NCBI GenBank assembly: GCA_012026885.1
Contig: VEPL01000029.1
Location: 372,001-436,000 of the forward strand
DNA: 64,000 nucleotides
Source: Betaproteobacteria bacterium
Lineage (GTDB): Bacteria; Pseudomonadota; Gammaproteobacteria; Burkholderiales; Rhodocyclaceae
Direction: 5' to 3'
Shown here: in pieces, positions 28,038 to 36,618 of the stretch
How the letters are laid out: each line of letters begins with the position of its first letter
How positions within the stretch are numbered: position 1 is the stretch's first letter
Notes under the pieces: model-generated
Databases searched by the model: none
What the model saw: the letters and a program-made list of their open reading frames with translations, nothing else
What the model was told of the DNA's origin: nothing
Made by a program: the position numbers and the translations under genes

Positions 28038-28546
28038 AGACCCGCCACAAGAAACTCGCGCTGATCGGCGGCGCCCTCGCCGTCCTCGGCATTGTCGCCG
28101 CCCTCGTCCTCAACGCACTGAACAGCAACATCGCGCTGTTCATCTCGCCGACCGACGTCGTCGCCGGCAAGGCGCCGCAGGGCAAGGCTTTCCGCATCGG
28201 CGGCCTGGTCAAGGAAGGCAGCATCAAGCGCCAGGCCGACGGCGTCACCGTCAGTTTCATCGTCACCGATACCGACACCGACCTCACCGTCAACTACAAG
28301 GGCATCCTTCCCGACCTGTTCAAGGAAGGGAAGGGCGTCGTCGCCCAAGGCCGGATGGCCGACGGCGGCATCTTCGTCGCCTCCGAGGTGCTCGCCAAGC
28401 ACGACGAGAACTACATGCCGCCGGAAGCGGCCAAGGCGGTCGGTGACGCCCATGCGCGCGCCGCCGAGAAGAAAGCCGCCGCTCAAGCGGCCGGCGGGCA
28501 GGCAGCCCCGGCCGCGAACCCGTCGGCAGCGCCGCCCAAGTACTGA
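28034..28546 (+). CDS. ccmE: CcmE, periplasmic heme chaperone
   Basis: 170 residues. An N-terminal membrane anchor is followed by the OB-fold domain. The covalent heme-binding His is in [13 protein letters not shown]. The C-terminal tail is long and rich in Ala and Pro. In system I it would hand heme to CcmF-CcmH, which are not encoded in this window. Confidence 0.94.
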   Translation: MKTRHKKLALIGGALAVLGIVAALVLNALNSNIALFISPTDVVAGKAPQGKAFRIGGLVKEGSIKRQADGVTVSFIVTDTDTDLTVNYKGILPDLFKEGKGVVAQGRMADGGIFVASEVLAKHDENYMPPEAAKAVGDAHARAAEKKAAAQAAGGQAAPAANPSAAPPKY

Positions 28547-28625
28547 CACCACCCGCGGCCGCCTGCAGGGGGATCTGCCGGCCCCGCCGCGCGCGCCGCT
28601 TTCCTCTTCGGACACACCAGCACCC

Positions 28626-29210
28626 ATGAACCGTTATTACTGGATCCTCGGCGGCTTCGCCGCCCTTGTCATCCTGCTCGCCGTCGGCCTCGGCCTGAAT
28701 CCCCGCGATGTCCCGTCGCCGCTGGTCGGCAAGCCGGCACCCGCCTTCGAACTCGCCGTCCTCTCGCGCCCGGACACTACGCTCGGCCCCAAGGATATGC
28801 AGGGCAAGGTATGGCTGCTCAACGTCTGGTCGTCCTGGTGCGTCTCGTGCCGCGACGAGCACCCGGTCCTCGTCGACTTCGCCAGGCGCTCCGGCGTGCC
28901 GCTGATCGGTCTCAACTACAAGGAAGTGCGCGGCGACGGCGGCTACGACATGGCCAAGATCGACGCGGCGCAGGAGCAGCAGCTTGCCATCCGGCGCGCC
29001 AACGGCTGGCTGAACGAGCACGGCAACCCTTACCAGCTTACCGTGCTCGACCTCGACGGACGCGTCGGCATCGACTACGGCGTCTATGGCGTTCCCGAAA
29101 CCTACGTCATCGACAAGCAGGGTGTGATCCGCATGAAGCACACCGGACCGATCACCCCGGAATCGCTGCAGCGCCGCATCCTGCCGCTGCTCGCCGAACT
29201 GGCGAAGTAG
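28626..29210 (+). CDS. ccmG: CcmG/DsbE, thioredoxin-like reductant for apocytochrome c
   Basis: 194 residues. An N-terminal anchor is followed by a thioredoxin fold with the active site SSWCVSCRDEHP and the CcmG insert (LNYKEVRGDGGYDMAK). It keeps CXXCH cysteines reduced. In most ccm operons ccmF stands between ccmE and ccmG; here only 79 bases separate them. Confidence 0.93.
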   Translation: MNRYYWILGGFAALVILLAVGLGLNPRDVPSPLVGKPAPAFELAVLSRPDTTLGPKDMQGKVWLLNVWSSWCVSCRDEHPVLVDFARRSGVPLIGLNYKEVRGDGGYDMAKIDAAQEQQLAIRRANGWLNEHGNPYQLTVLDLDGRVGIDYGVYGVPETYVIDKQGVIRMKHTGPITPESLQRRILPLLAELAK

Positions 29211-29275
29211 GCCGGGTAGCGACGGTGCCAATCAACCACACCATCGGGCGGAACCCGCCAGCGGGCTAGGGCGGC

Positions 29276-29767
29276 ATGGTCAACAGCAGCCGGCGCGGCT
29301 TCCTGCGTGGCCGACCCCGCGCCGAGGGCGAAATCCGCCCACCGTGGGCGATCGCCGAGGCAGAGTTCCTGTCCGCCTGCACGCGCTGCAGCGACTGCAT
29401 CGTTGCCTGCCCGCAGGGCATCCTGGCCGCCGGCGGCGGCAATTACCCGCGCGTCGACTTCGGGCGCGGCGAATGCACTTTCTGCAGCGATTGCGTCACG
29501 GCCTGCCGTCCGCATGCCTTGCTACGGGTCGGGGACGACGCCCCGTGGACGCTGCGGGCACGCATCGGCGACACCTGCCTGCCGCGGCGCAATGTCGAAT
29601 GCCGCGTTTGCGGCGACTGGTGCGGCGCTGGCGCCATCCGTTTCGCCCCGCGCCTCGGCGGTAGCCCGCTGCCCGCCGTCGATGACGAGCGGTGCACGGG
29701 CTGCGGGGCATGCGTCGCCCCCTGCCCGGTCGCCGCCATCGCAATCGGCCCGGCCGCGACGGCCTGA
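29276..29767 (+). CDS. napF: NapF-like ferredoxin-type protein
   Basis: 163 residues. It starts with the NapF-type SSRRGFLRGRP and has cluster motifs CTRCSDCIVACP, CTFCSDCVTACRP and CTGCGACVAPCP, plus an extra CRVCGDWCGAG set. NapF is a cytoplasmic protein that helps mature the periplasmic nitrate reductase NapA. No other nap gene is present here, so it is either an orphan or serves another molybdoenzyme. Confidence 0.85.
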   Translation: MVNSSRRGFLRGRPRAEGEIRPPWAIAEAEFLSACTRCSDCIVACPQGILAAGGGNYPRVDFGRGECTFCSDCVTACRPHALLRVGDDAPWTLRARIGDTCLPRRNVECRVCGDWCGAGAIRFAPRLGGSPLPAVDDERCTGCGACVAPCPVAAIAIGPAATA

Positions 29768-29771
29768 GCGA

Positions 29772-30029
29772 TCAATCGGCCGCGACCGGTGCCAGCGGCC
29801 ACGGACTCATCCCGAGCGCAATCATTTCCGCCTCCAGCTTGATGCGCAGGATCAGCAGGCCGTGCAGCGACTCGCGCGCCTTGTCCGCAGCCCAGCCGTC
29901 GTGACGGATCATCAGGCAGGCCTCGACGGCGCCGCGGTCGGCGAGATCGACACCACAGACGCTCGCATAATGGCGAATCTCGTGGTCCAAATCGGCCAAT
30001 TCGCGTTCATAATGTTCAAAACCGCTCAT
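29772..30029 (-). CDS. Small hypothetical protein, helical
   Basis: 85 residues from the ATG at 30029: MSGFEHYERELADLDHEIRH then a region with ACLMIRHDGWAADKARESL. It looks mostly helical and cytoplasmic, with no metal or membrane motif. It converges with napF and diverges from the 511-residue gene at 30061. The longer upstream frame is rejected because it runs through that gene. I do not recognise the family. Confidence 0.6.
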   Translation of the reverse strand: MSGFEHYERELADLDHEIRHYASVCGVDLADRGAVEACLMIRHDGWAADKARESLHGLLILRIKLEAEMIALGMSPWPLAPVAAD

Positions 30030-30060
30030 GGTTACAGAGGATAGCCCGAAAGGAGGACCC

Positions 30061-31596
30061 GTGGATTCCCTCACTCTTCCCCCGGGTCGCTGCAACGCGA
30101 CACCCGCCTTTACCGACGCCGACAGCGCACGGGTCTGGCTCGCGACGTTGTCTGTGCAGCACCTTGACGAGACCTTCACCGCCCTGCTCGGGCAGGCCGA
30201 ACTGGTCGACGCCGGCAAGCATGCCGGCCCGCAGGCCGTCGCCATCCTCAACCTGCTGCGCTCGAACGCCAACCTGCTCACCCCGGAAGTCGAAACCGCC
30301 TACCTGCGCAAGGCGTTGCCGTTGCCGGAAACCGAGTCGCGTACCTTCGAAGCCGTGCAGGGCCTATGGACCCGGCTGGCGATCGCCTATTTGCGCCATG
30401 CCCCCGGCTGCACCCCGACCAACCGGGCGTTGCCCCTGCATCACGCCGCCCACGCCCTGCGCATGGCCGAGCGCTGTCACTTCCTGGCGGCGCGCGCATT
30501 GCCGGAACTCTACGTCACCCTGCACGGCGCCATCCTGAATACGGCCATCGCCCATGACGCCCTGCAGCGCCAGGTCGTCGATCCCGATTTCACCGAGCAG
30601 GGCATGGGAACCGTGTCCGGACAGCTGGGCTGGGCGCTCCTGACCCGCGCCGTCGAGCCCTACCGCCTGACCGCAATCCAGCTCAAGGTGGTCAATCGCA
30701 TCCTCAGCCGCTGGCGCGAGCTGGTCGTCTTCATGCCGGCCGACGCCCATGCCCCGGAAAGCGGTGCACTCGACCTCGAGCCCTTGCTGGGATGCCCGCT
30801 GCCCGCCGGTGCGCCACGCCATCTCGATATCCGCGCCGTCCAGCGCAAGATCACCCGGCGGCTGGAATCGCTGCGCGCGGGCGAATCACCGGAATCGCTC
30901 AAGATGGGCCGCGAGTTGTCGGCCGCCGCATCGATCCGTCTCCTCAAGGATATCGAACGGCAGTTGCGCGCGCGCAATCGCACCCCCTCGCGCTCGACCG
31001 GCGATGTCGAGATCGCCTTCGGCGCCGAACGCGCCTACAACGCCCTGACCAACCGCGTCCTCAATCCCGACAACCCGCTCGATGCCGCCGCACGGGCGAT
31101 GGGCTACCAGCGCATGGCCATGTTCGGATTCGAGCGCGCCTCGCAGATTCCCAATGCGGTCAAGAAAAAACTCAGCGTGCCCAGCGAGGTCTGGCACATC
31201 AACGAGGGGCTGGCTTGGCGCTCGCCGGAAGATAACCGCGAACGCCTGCTTTCGCCTTGCCTGATCGCCGGCATGATCGGCAACGAGACCCGTCTCGGCG
31301 TCCTTACCAGCCTGCGCAGCGATGCCGCCGGCCAGCTCGCTGCGCGCATCGGCTGGTACGACGAGGGCGTCGAGACTGGCTGCCTGAAGAACCTTTCCCC
31401 GCGTGGCAACCGCCTGTTGCGGGTGCCGGTCTTCCTCGTCCGCTACGGCAACGACCGTTCGCTGATCCTGCCGCCCGATGCCGGCGTCCGCCTCGGCATC
31501 GAACTCGAACTGACCGGCATGTCGGTGCCCTCGCTGATTCCTGACGAAGTACTCGAGCGCGGCACCGACTTCGTTCGCTACGGTTGCCGGGCCTGA
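30061..31596 (+). CDS. Hypothetical protein with helical N-terminus and possible PilZ-like C-terminus
   Basis: 511 residues. The start is GTG 30061: AGGAGG stands 4 bases before it, whereas the upstream ATG at 30028 has no ribosome site. The first 350 residues look helical and soluble. The last 130 look beta-rich (VWHINEGLAW, LIAGMIGNETRLGVLTSL, ARIGWYDEGVETGCLKNLSP). That pattern recalls divergent PilZ-type domains in betaproteobacterial proteins, but no RxxxR motif is seen, so c-di-GMP binding is only a guess. No signal peptide or membrane segment is visible. Confidence 0.72.
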   Translation: MDSLTLPPGRCNATPAFTDADSARVWLATLSVQHLDETFTALLGQAELVDAGKHAGPQAVAILNLLRSNANLLTPEVETAYLRKALPLPETESRTFEAVQGLWTRLAIAYLRHAPGCTPTNRALPLHHAAHALRMAERCHFLAARALPELYVTLHGAILNTAIAHDALQRQVVDPDFTEQGMGTVSGQLGWALLTRAVEPYRLTAIQLKVVNRILSRWRELVVFMPADAHAPESGALDLEPLLGCPLPAGAPRHLDIRAVQRKITRRLESLRAGESPESLKMGRELSAAASIRLLKDIERQLRARNRTPSRSTGDVEIAFGAERAYNALTNRVLNPDNPLDAAARAMGYQRMAMFGFERASQIPNAVKKKLSVPSEVWHINEGLAWRSPEDNRERLLSPCLIAGMIGNETRLGVLTSLRSDAAGQLAARIGWYDEGVETGCLKNLSPRGNRLLRVPVFLVRYGNDRSLILPPDAGVRLGIELELTGMSVPSLIPDEVLERGTDFVRYGCRA

Positions 31597-31915
31597 CCCT
31601 CGTCCATAACGCGCACCGACAGGCCCGCGACCGGCTGTCCAAAGCCACCGTAGCCGGCCCCCGCTTTCCATCCATCCCCACAAGGAAGGCAATGCCTCAG
31701 CATGCCTGCGGGCGCCGGGGCCTTTCCGAGGGGCTCCGCCAAAAGACCGAGGCAGTTCATGAAAAGTGTCGCTTTTTTGTCATAGCCACGTGATTTTATG
31801 TGCGATTCCGACTTGCGAAGCTGGCCACCCGTCTCTACACTCGCGGCGAGAGTCCGTCTTTGCGGACTCAAGCCATGAAGTCGGAAAACAAAACAATAAA
31901 GGATGGAGTTTGCAA
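31597..31915 (+). other. 319-base intergenic leader region of the electron-conduit operon
   Basis: No convincing gene. The 3' part holds a promoter (31813-31841) and a leader hairpin with a 7-bp stem (31850-31856 with 31863-31869). A weak AU-rich hairpin with a T run (AAAAGTGTCGCTTTTTT, near 31762-31778) might end the upstream gene. The rest (31597-31760) is GC-rich with no motif I can name. Confidence 0.5.
31813..31841 (+). promoter_or_regulatory. Sigma-70 promoter of the cytochrome/MtrAB-like operon
   Basis: TTGCGA (31813-31818), 17-base spacer, TACACT (31836-31841). Transcription would start near 31848, at the leader hairpin. No FNR-type box is visible near it. Confidence 0.6.
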
Positions 31916-33007
31916 GTGAGCGGGTGGGGTTATTGTCGTGCACTGATGGTCGCCGCAGCAGCATCGGCGACAATGGCAGCGCTTGCGGCCGATGCGGTCG
32001 TTGCCGACCCGGCGGCGGAGTCGAAGGTTCCGGCGGCCCCGGCCGTTCAACCGGCCAAGATCGGCCCGTCCGCGCTGGAAGCATCACCTGCCGCGCCTGC
32101 CGGTAGCGATGCCGGGAAGCCGGCAACCCCTCCCAAGCGGAAGAAGCCGGTAGTCGACCCGGCTGCCGCCGCACCCGGCGATACCCCAGCACCGGAACCT
32201 GCACCCAAAAAGCCCGCTAGGGCAAAACCGCCGGTCGAGCCGGCAGCGCCGGCCGGGTCTGCGGACGAAGCGGCCAGGCCGGCCCCGGCGCCGCGCCCGC
32301 CGAAAGCTCAACCCGCTGAAGCCGAGAAGCCTGTCGCGCCAAAGCCCGCAGCGACGGAAGCTGCCCCGAAGGCAACGCCTGCAGAAGCCGGAAGCGAACC
32401 GGTCAAACCGGCTCCCGCGCGCCAGCCCAGACCGCAGCCTGCCGACACCGAAAAGCCCGCGCCGAGCAAGCTGTCGGCGCCCGAGCCTGCACCGAAGGCG
32501 GCCCCGGAAAAGCCTGCCGCTAAGCCGGCTGCTCCCGCCGAAGCCGAGAAGCCCGCGGCTGCGAAGCCGGCGCCGGCGCCCGCGGCCGAGAAACCGGCCC
32601 CGAGCAAGCCTGCAGCACCCGAACCGGCATCGAAGGCGACCCCGGTTGCCCCGGAAAAACCGGCTGCAAAGCCTGCTGCTGCGGAAGCGGAAAAGCCCGC
32701 GGCTTCGGCTCCCGCCGGCGCCCGACCCCCCGTTTCCGAGGCGGAGGAGGAAGCCGCCAAGGCGACCGCCAAGAAGAACGACTGCTTCAAGTGCCATGCC
32801 ATCGCCAAGAGCAAGAAGGGGCCTTCCTGGAAGAAGGTGGCCGCCAAGTACCGCGACAAGCCGGATGCCGAGGCCAGCATCGTCAAGCACATCACCAGCG
32901 GTCAGAAGGTGACGCTGGAAGATGGCAGCGAAGAGGAACACAAGGTCATAGAGACGAAGGACAAGGCCGAGATGATGAATCTCGTGCGCTGGCTCCTGAG
33001 CCTCTAG
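31916..33007 (+). CDS. Monoheme cytochrome c on a long TonB-like Pro/Ala/Lys linker
   Basis: 363 residues from GTG 31916, set by AAAGGATGGAG 7 bases upstream. A hydrophobic signal or anchor (ALMVAAAASATMAALAA) is followed by about 255 residues of Pro-, Ala-, Lys- and Glu-rich repeats (units like AEKPAAAKPAPAP). The C-terminal domain of about 75 residues has one heme site, CFKCH at about 290, and a candidate Met ligand in AEMMNLVRW. The linker resembles the periplasm-spanning part of TonB. If the N-terminus stays in the inner membrane, the heme could reach towards the outer membrane. It leads the operon with the decaheme cytochrome and barrel. The function is inferred. Confidence 0.83.
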   Translation: MSGWGYCRALMVAAAASATMAALAADAVVADPAAESKVPAAPAVQPAKIGPSALEASPAAPAGSDAGKPATPPKRKKPVVDPAAAAPGDTPAPEPAPKKPARAKPPVEPAAPAGSADEAARPAPAPRPPKAQPAEAEKPVAPKPAATEAAPKATPAEAGSEPVKPAPARQPRPQPADTEKPAPSKLSAPEPAPKAAPEKPAAKPAAPAEAEKPAAAKPAPAPAAEKPAPSKPAAPEPASKATPVAPEKPAAKPAAAEAEKPAASAPAGARPPVSEAEEEAAKATAKKNDCFKCHAIAKSKKGPSWKKVAAKYRDKPDAEASIVKHITSGQKVTLEDGSEEEHKVIETKDKAEMMNLVRWLLSL

Positions 33008-33068
33008 TCATCGCAGCAAACAAGGGCGCTTCAGCACCCGGTAATCACGTTTCAAGAGGGGGTAGTAC

Positions 33069-34064
33069 ATGAGGATCATCAAGCAACTGGCGATCGGCCT
33101 CGCATGCTCCGGCGTGTTCGGCCTCGGCATCGCCGCCGACGCACCGGCCGCCAAGCCGGTCCAGCAGGTCGCCAAGGCTGAGGGCAAGGCGGCCAAGGAA
33201 GACGCCAAGGACATCGTCCTCAACAAGGACGCCGTGTGCACCACCTGCCACGACGAGACCGACGCCCCCGATCTCCTCGCCATCGGCAAGACCAGGCACG
33301 GCACGCGCGCCGACGCCCGCACGCCGACCTGCACCAGCTGTCACGGCGAAAGCAAGGCGCACGTCGACTACCGCGGCAAGGACAAGCCGCCCAAACCCGA
33401 TGTCGTCCAGGGCAAGCGTGCGCCGGACCCCACCGCCGCCAGCAATGCCTGCCTCGCCTGCCACCAGGGCGGCAAGCTGACCACCTGGCAGTCGAGCACG
33501 CACGGCCGCGAGGACACCACGTGCAGCTCCTGCCACAACGTCCACAAGCAGAAGGACAAGGTGCGCCAGCCGGTCGCCATGATGGAAACCTGCTTCGCCT
33601 GTCACAAGGAACAGCGCGCGCAGTTCAACAAGGTCTCGCGCCACCCGCTGCTCGAAGGCAAGATGGTCTGCAACGACTGCCATAACGTCCATGGCGACAA
33701 TCCGCGCGCCCTCAAGAAGGCCTCGGTCAACGAGACCTGCTACACGTGCCACATGGAGTACCGCGGCCCCTTCGTGCATAACCACCAGCCGGTCACCGAG
33801 GACTGCGGCATCTGCCACCAGGCGCACGGCACCAACGCACCGATGTTGCTCAAGCAGCGTCCGCCCTTCCTGTGCCAGGAGTGCCATTCGGACAGTTCCG
33901 CCCACGTCAGCCAGATGGCGACGCTGCCGACGGGCCCTGCCGGCCCCAGCGCCAATAACCTGGTCCTGGGCAGCGTCGCACGCGGCTGTCTGAACTGCCA
34001 TACCAACATCCACGGCGGCAACAGCACCGTGAATAGCGCAACCGCCGGCCGCTTCCGTCGCTGA
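33069..34064 (+). CDS. MtrA/PioA/DmsE-type periplasmic decaheme cytochrome c
   Basis: 331 residues with a signal peptide and exactly ten CXXCH motifs: CTTCH, CTSCH, CLACH, CSSCH, CFACH, CNDCH, CYTCH, CGICH, CQECH and CLNCH. Length, heme number and the downstream barrel gene fit the MtrA/PioA/MtoA family, which inserts into the outer-membrane barrel and moves electrons across it. The insert between hemes 2 and 3 (KDKPPKPDVVQGKRAPD) is Lys- and Pro-rich. Direction of electron flow (export or uptake) cannot be told from sequence. Confidence 0.92.
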   Translation: MRIIKQLAIGLACSGVFGLGIAADAPAAKPVQQVAKAEGKAAKEDAKDIVLNKDAVCTTCHDETDAPDLLAIGKTRHGTRADARTPTCTSCHGESKAHVDYRGKDKPPKPDVVQGKRAPDPTAASNACLACHQGGKLTTWQSSTHGREDTTCSSCHNVHKQKDKVRQPVAMMETCFACHKEQRAQFNKVSRHPLLEGKMVCNDCHNVHGDNPRALKKASVNETCYTCHMEYRGPFVHNHQPVTEDCGICHQAHGTNAPMLLKQRPPFLCQECHSDSSAHVSQMATLPTGPAGPSANNLVLGSVARGCLNCHTNIHGGNSTVNSATAGRFRR

Positions 34065-34081
34065 GTCGCCCAGGGGGATAA

Positions 34082-36505
34082 ATGATGAAGAATAATCAAC
34101 GCACTTTCCGGCTGACCCTGTTGTCGTCGGCCCTGATCGCCGCCTTCGGCACGGCCTACGCCCAAGAGGACGATGACGACGTCAAGCCGCTGATCACGCC
34201 CACCAGTTCGGTGTCGGTGGGTGCCGGCTACTGGACCAATGACCGCCCGCAGATGGGCCAGTACGACGGCATGCGCGACCAGGGGTTGTACGGCCTGTTC
34301 GATCTCGATGTCGCCAAGCGCATCGAGGAAACCGGCACCTGGATCATCGTCCAGGGGCGCAACCTTGGCCTCAATGACCGCGACGTCCGCGCCGAATTCA
34401 CCCGTCAGGGCCAGTACGGCGGTTATCTCACCTACAGTCGCACGCCGCGCAACAATCCCTACACGATCAGCACGCGCCTGCAGGGGATTGGCTCGACCAA
34501 TCTCTCCTACAATGCGCAGACGGGTACAGCAGTCGCGACGCCTTGCCCATCCGGAGCCGGGTGCCGGGATGTCGAACTGGAATCCCTGCGCGAACTGTAC
34601 TCGGTTGGCGGCTTCGTCAACCTGATGCCCGGCCTCGATTTCAAGGTCGACTTCAGCAACGAGACGAAGTCAGGCACCCGCCAGTGGGGCTGGGGCAGCG
34701 CCGCGCTGTTTTCGGTCGAACCGCTCGACAGCACGACCCGCATCCTCGACGCCAAGCTGGAGTACGCCGGCGAAAAGCTGCAGTTGTCCGGCGGCTACCT
34801 CGGCAGTTGGTTCAACAATGCGAACCAGCAGATCAACGAGCGCATCAATGGCCTGACCGCAACCGGCACCAGCCCGGCATTCAATGCCTTGACGCCGATG
34901 TCGCAGCCGCTCGACAACCACGCGCACCAGCTCTATGCCGACGGCGGCTACAGCTTCACGCCGACGACGCGGGCGACCTTCAAGGCCGCCTACACCAAGG
35001 CGTACTCGGATGGAAATCTCCAAGCGAACGGCCCCTGCCAGAACGCCACCCTGTTAAATGGTGTCGCGGTCAACGCCGTGACGACGAACGCCACCAACGT
35101 CAACGGCCCGCTGTGCGGCACGCCCAGCAGCCTCAACGGCCAGGTCGATACGAAACTGATCCAGTTGGGCATCACGTCGCGGCCGCTGGACAAGCTGTCA
35201 CTGATGGCCAACTATCGCTATTACGACGTCGACGACAAGACGCCCGTGAGCCAATGGGCCACCGCCAGCACCGGCACCGGTGCCGGTAACAACGCCGGCA
35301 CGGCAGCCTACTTCGGCCTCTACAACACGCCGTGGTCGTACACGACCAACTCGGCGAAGGCTGAGGCCACCTACCGCCTGCCGCTTGCCATCAGCGCTAC
35401 CGGCGGCGTCGAGTACTCCAACCAGAACCGGAGCACGCCGAGTGTCGGCAACACGTACGTCCCCTTCCGTTCGGACATCACCGAAGTGACCTGGCTGGCC
35501 AAGGTCCGCCGCTCGTTCGCCGAGAACCTGAGCGGTTATGTGAGCTACCGCTACAGCAGCCGGACCGGCGGCTCTTACGATACCGTCAATCAGGGTGTGA
35601 ATCCCCTTGGCGCCACCGCGCCAAACGTCTACAACATTAACGCGCTGCCCGCCAACTTGATCAACCCGCTGCACATCTCGGATCGCAACCGGAACCTCTG
35701 GCGCGTGTCCGTGGATTGGGAGCCGATCGACAAGCTGAGCCTGCAGTTCCGCACCGATCAGGCCAACGACAACTACCCGTCGGATGGCCGCCCCTACGGA
35801 CTGCAGGACGGCAAGAACCAGGTGTATGCCGTCGACGCCAGCTACGCGATTACCGACAACTGGATCGTCACGGCCTACTACGCCTTCAACAAGACGAGCG
35901 CGACCCAGAACAACTTCCGCGGCAACAATACTGCCTACAGTCCCGCCAGCCTCGCTGCGGCCCCTGCCGCATCCGGGGGTACCTCGGTCGGCAACTTCAG
36001 CACCACCCTCGAGGACAGCGGGAAGTCGGCCGGACTGAACGTTCGCGGCAAGGTCACCCAGCGCATCAGCGTCGAAGCCGGTGGCGACTGGTTCGACAAC
36101 ACCAGCAGCTACAACCAGAGCCTCTCCGCGCTTAGCGCCGGCAACCTCTACCCGGTAGGCGTGTCAAGCAACCCGACCAACGTCAGTGGCGGCGGCCCCT
36201 TGCCCGACAACAACTACAACATCCTTCGCCTGCGGCTGAATGCCACGTACGCTCTCGACAAGAGTTCGGACCTGCGCTTCGACTATCTCTTCGATCGCTT
36301 CCGCACCAACGACTGGTCGTACACTTTCGCCAACGGCAGCAATTACAACTACTACAGCGGCGCAGTGGCCTGTACCGGTTGTGCGCCAACATCGACAATC
36401 AACGGTGTCACCGGGGTGAATGTCGCCGACGGGACGTCGGTTTCGCAGAAGTCCAACCAGTCCGCCAGCTACTTCGGTCTGCGCTATATCTACAAGTTCC
36501 AATGA
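34082..36505 (+). CDS. MtrB/PioB-type outer-membrane beta-barrel
   Basis: 807 residues. A signal peptide (LTLLSSALIAAFGTAYA) and an acidic stretch (EDDDDVKP) lead to alternating beta-strand sequence up to a C-terminal aromatic end (GLRYIYKFQ), typical of outer-membrane barrels. Family features include LYGLFDLDVAKRIEETGTW and repeated SGGYLGSWF/SVDWEPIDKLSLQF strands. No CXXC is seen near the N-terminus, unlike Shewanella MtrB and as in PioB. It begins 17 bases after the decaheme gene and should form the sheath for that cytochrome. A terminator follows. Confidence 0.9.
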   Translation: MMKNNQRTFRLTLLSSALIAAFGTAYAQEDDDDVKPLITPTSSVSVGAGYWTNDRPQMGQYDGMRDQGLYGLFDLDVAKRIEETGTWIIVQGRNLGLNDRDVRAEFTRQGQYGGYLTYSRTPRNNPYTISTRLQGIGSTNLSYNAQTGTAVATPCPSGAGCRDVELESLRELYSVGGFVNLMPGLDFKVDFSNETKSGTRQWGWGSAALFSVEPLDSTTRILDAKLEYAGEKLQLSGGYLGSWFNNANQQINERINGLTATGTSPAFNALTPMSQPLDNHAHQLYADGGYSFTPTTRATFKAAYTKAYSDGNLQANGPCQNATLLNGVAVNAVTTNATNVNGPLCGTPSSLNGQVDTKLIQLGITSRPLDKLSLMANYRYYDVDDKTPVSQWATASTGTGAGNNAGTAAYFGLYNTPWSYTTNSAKAEATYRLPLAISATGGVEYSNQNRSTPSVGNTYVPFRSDITEVTWLAKVRRSFAENLSGYVSYRYSSRTGGSYDTVNQGVNPLGATAPNVYNINALPANLINPLHISDRNRNLWRVSVDWEPIDKLSLQFRTDQANDNYPSDGRPYGLQDGKNQVYAVDASYAITDNWIVTAYYAFNKTSATQNNFRGNNTAYSPASLAAAPAASGGTSVGNFSTTLEDSGKSAGLNVRGKVTQRISVEAGGDWFDNTSSYNQSLSALSAGNLYPVGVSSNPTNVSGGGPLPDNNYNILRLRLNATYALDKSSDLRFDYLFDRFRTNDWSYTFANGSNYNYYSGAVACTGCAPTSTINGVTGVNVADGTSVSQKSNQSASYFGLRYIYKFQ

Positions 36506-36535
36506 CGCGCCGCCGTTCGATCGGCTGACAATCAG

Positions 36536-36566
36536 GGGATCGGGCTTTGACGCCCGGTCCCTTTTT
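36536..36566 (+). terminator. Intrinsic terminator after the MtrB-like gene
   Basis: A 10-bp stem (36536-36545 with 36552-36561, one G-U pair), 6-base loop and five Ts. It separates the barrel gene from the CbcL-like gene, perhaps only partly. Confidence 0.75.
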
Positions 36567-36576
36567 CCGTTAACGT
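36547..36576 (+). promoter_or_regulatory. Possible promoter for the CbcL-like gene
   Basis: TTGACG (36547-36552), 18-base spacer, TAACGT (36571-36576). It overlaps the terminator hairpin and lies 43 bases upstream of the ATG. Moderate match. Confidence 0.4.
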
Positions 36577-36618
36577 GCTGAATTAGTGCCTGAACGAGAA
36601 ATCCGGAGAACAACAACC

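Noticed and set aside
29276..29767. A nap (periplasmic nitrate reductase) operon suggested by napF
   Set aside because: No napD, napA, napB, napC, napG or napH frame lies on either side.
31597..31800. Possible c-di-GMP (GEMM) riboswitch before the cytochrome operon, suggested by CAAAGCCACC and TAGCCGG
   Set aside because: The conserved CGCAAAGCC core and the required order of stems are missing.
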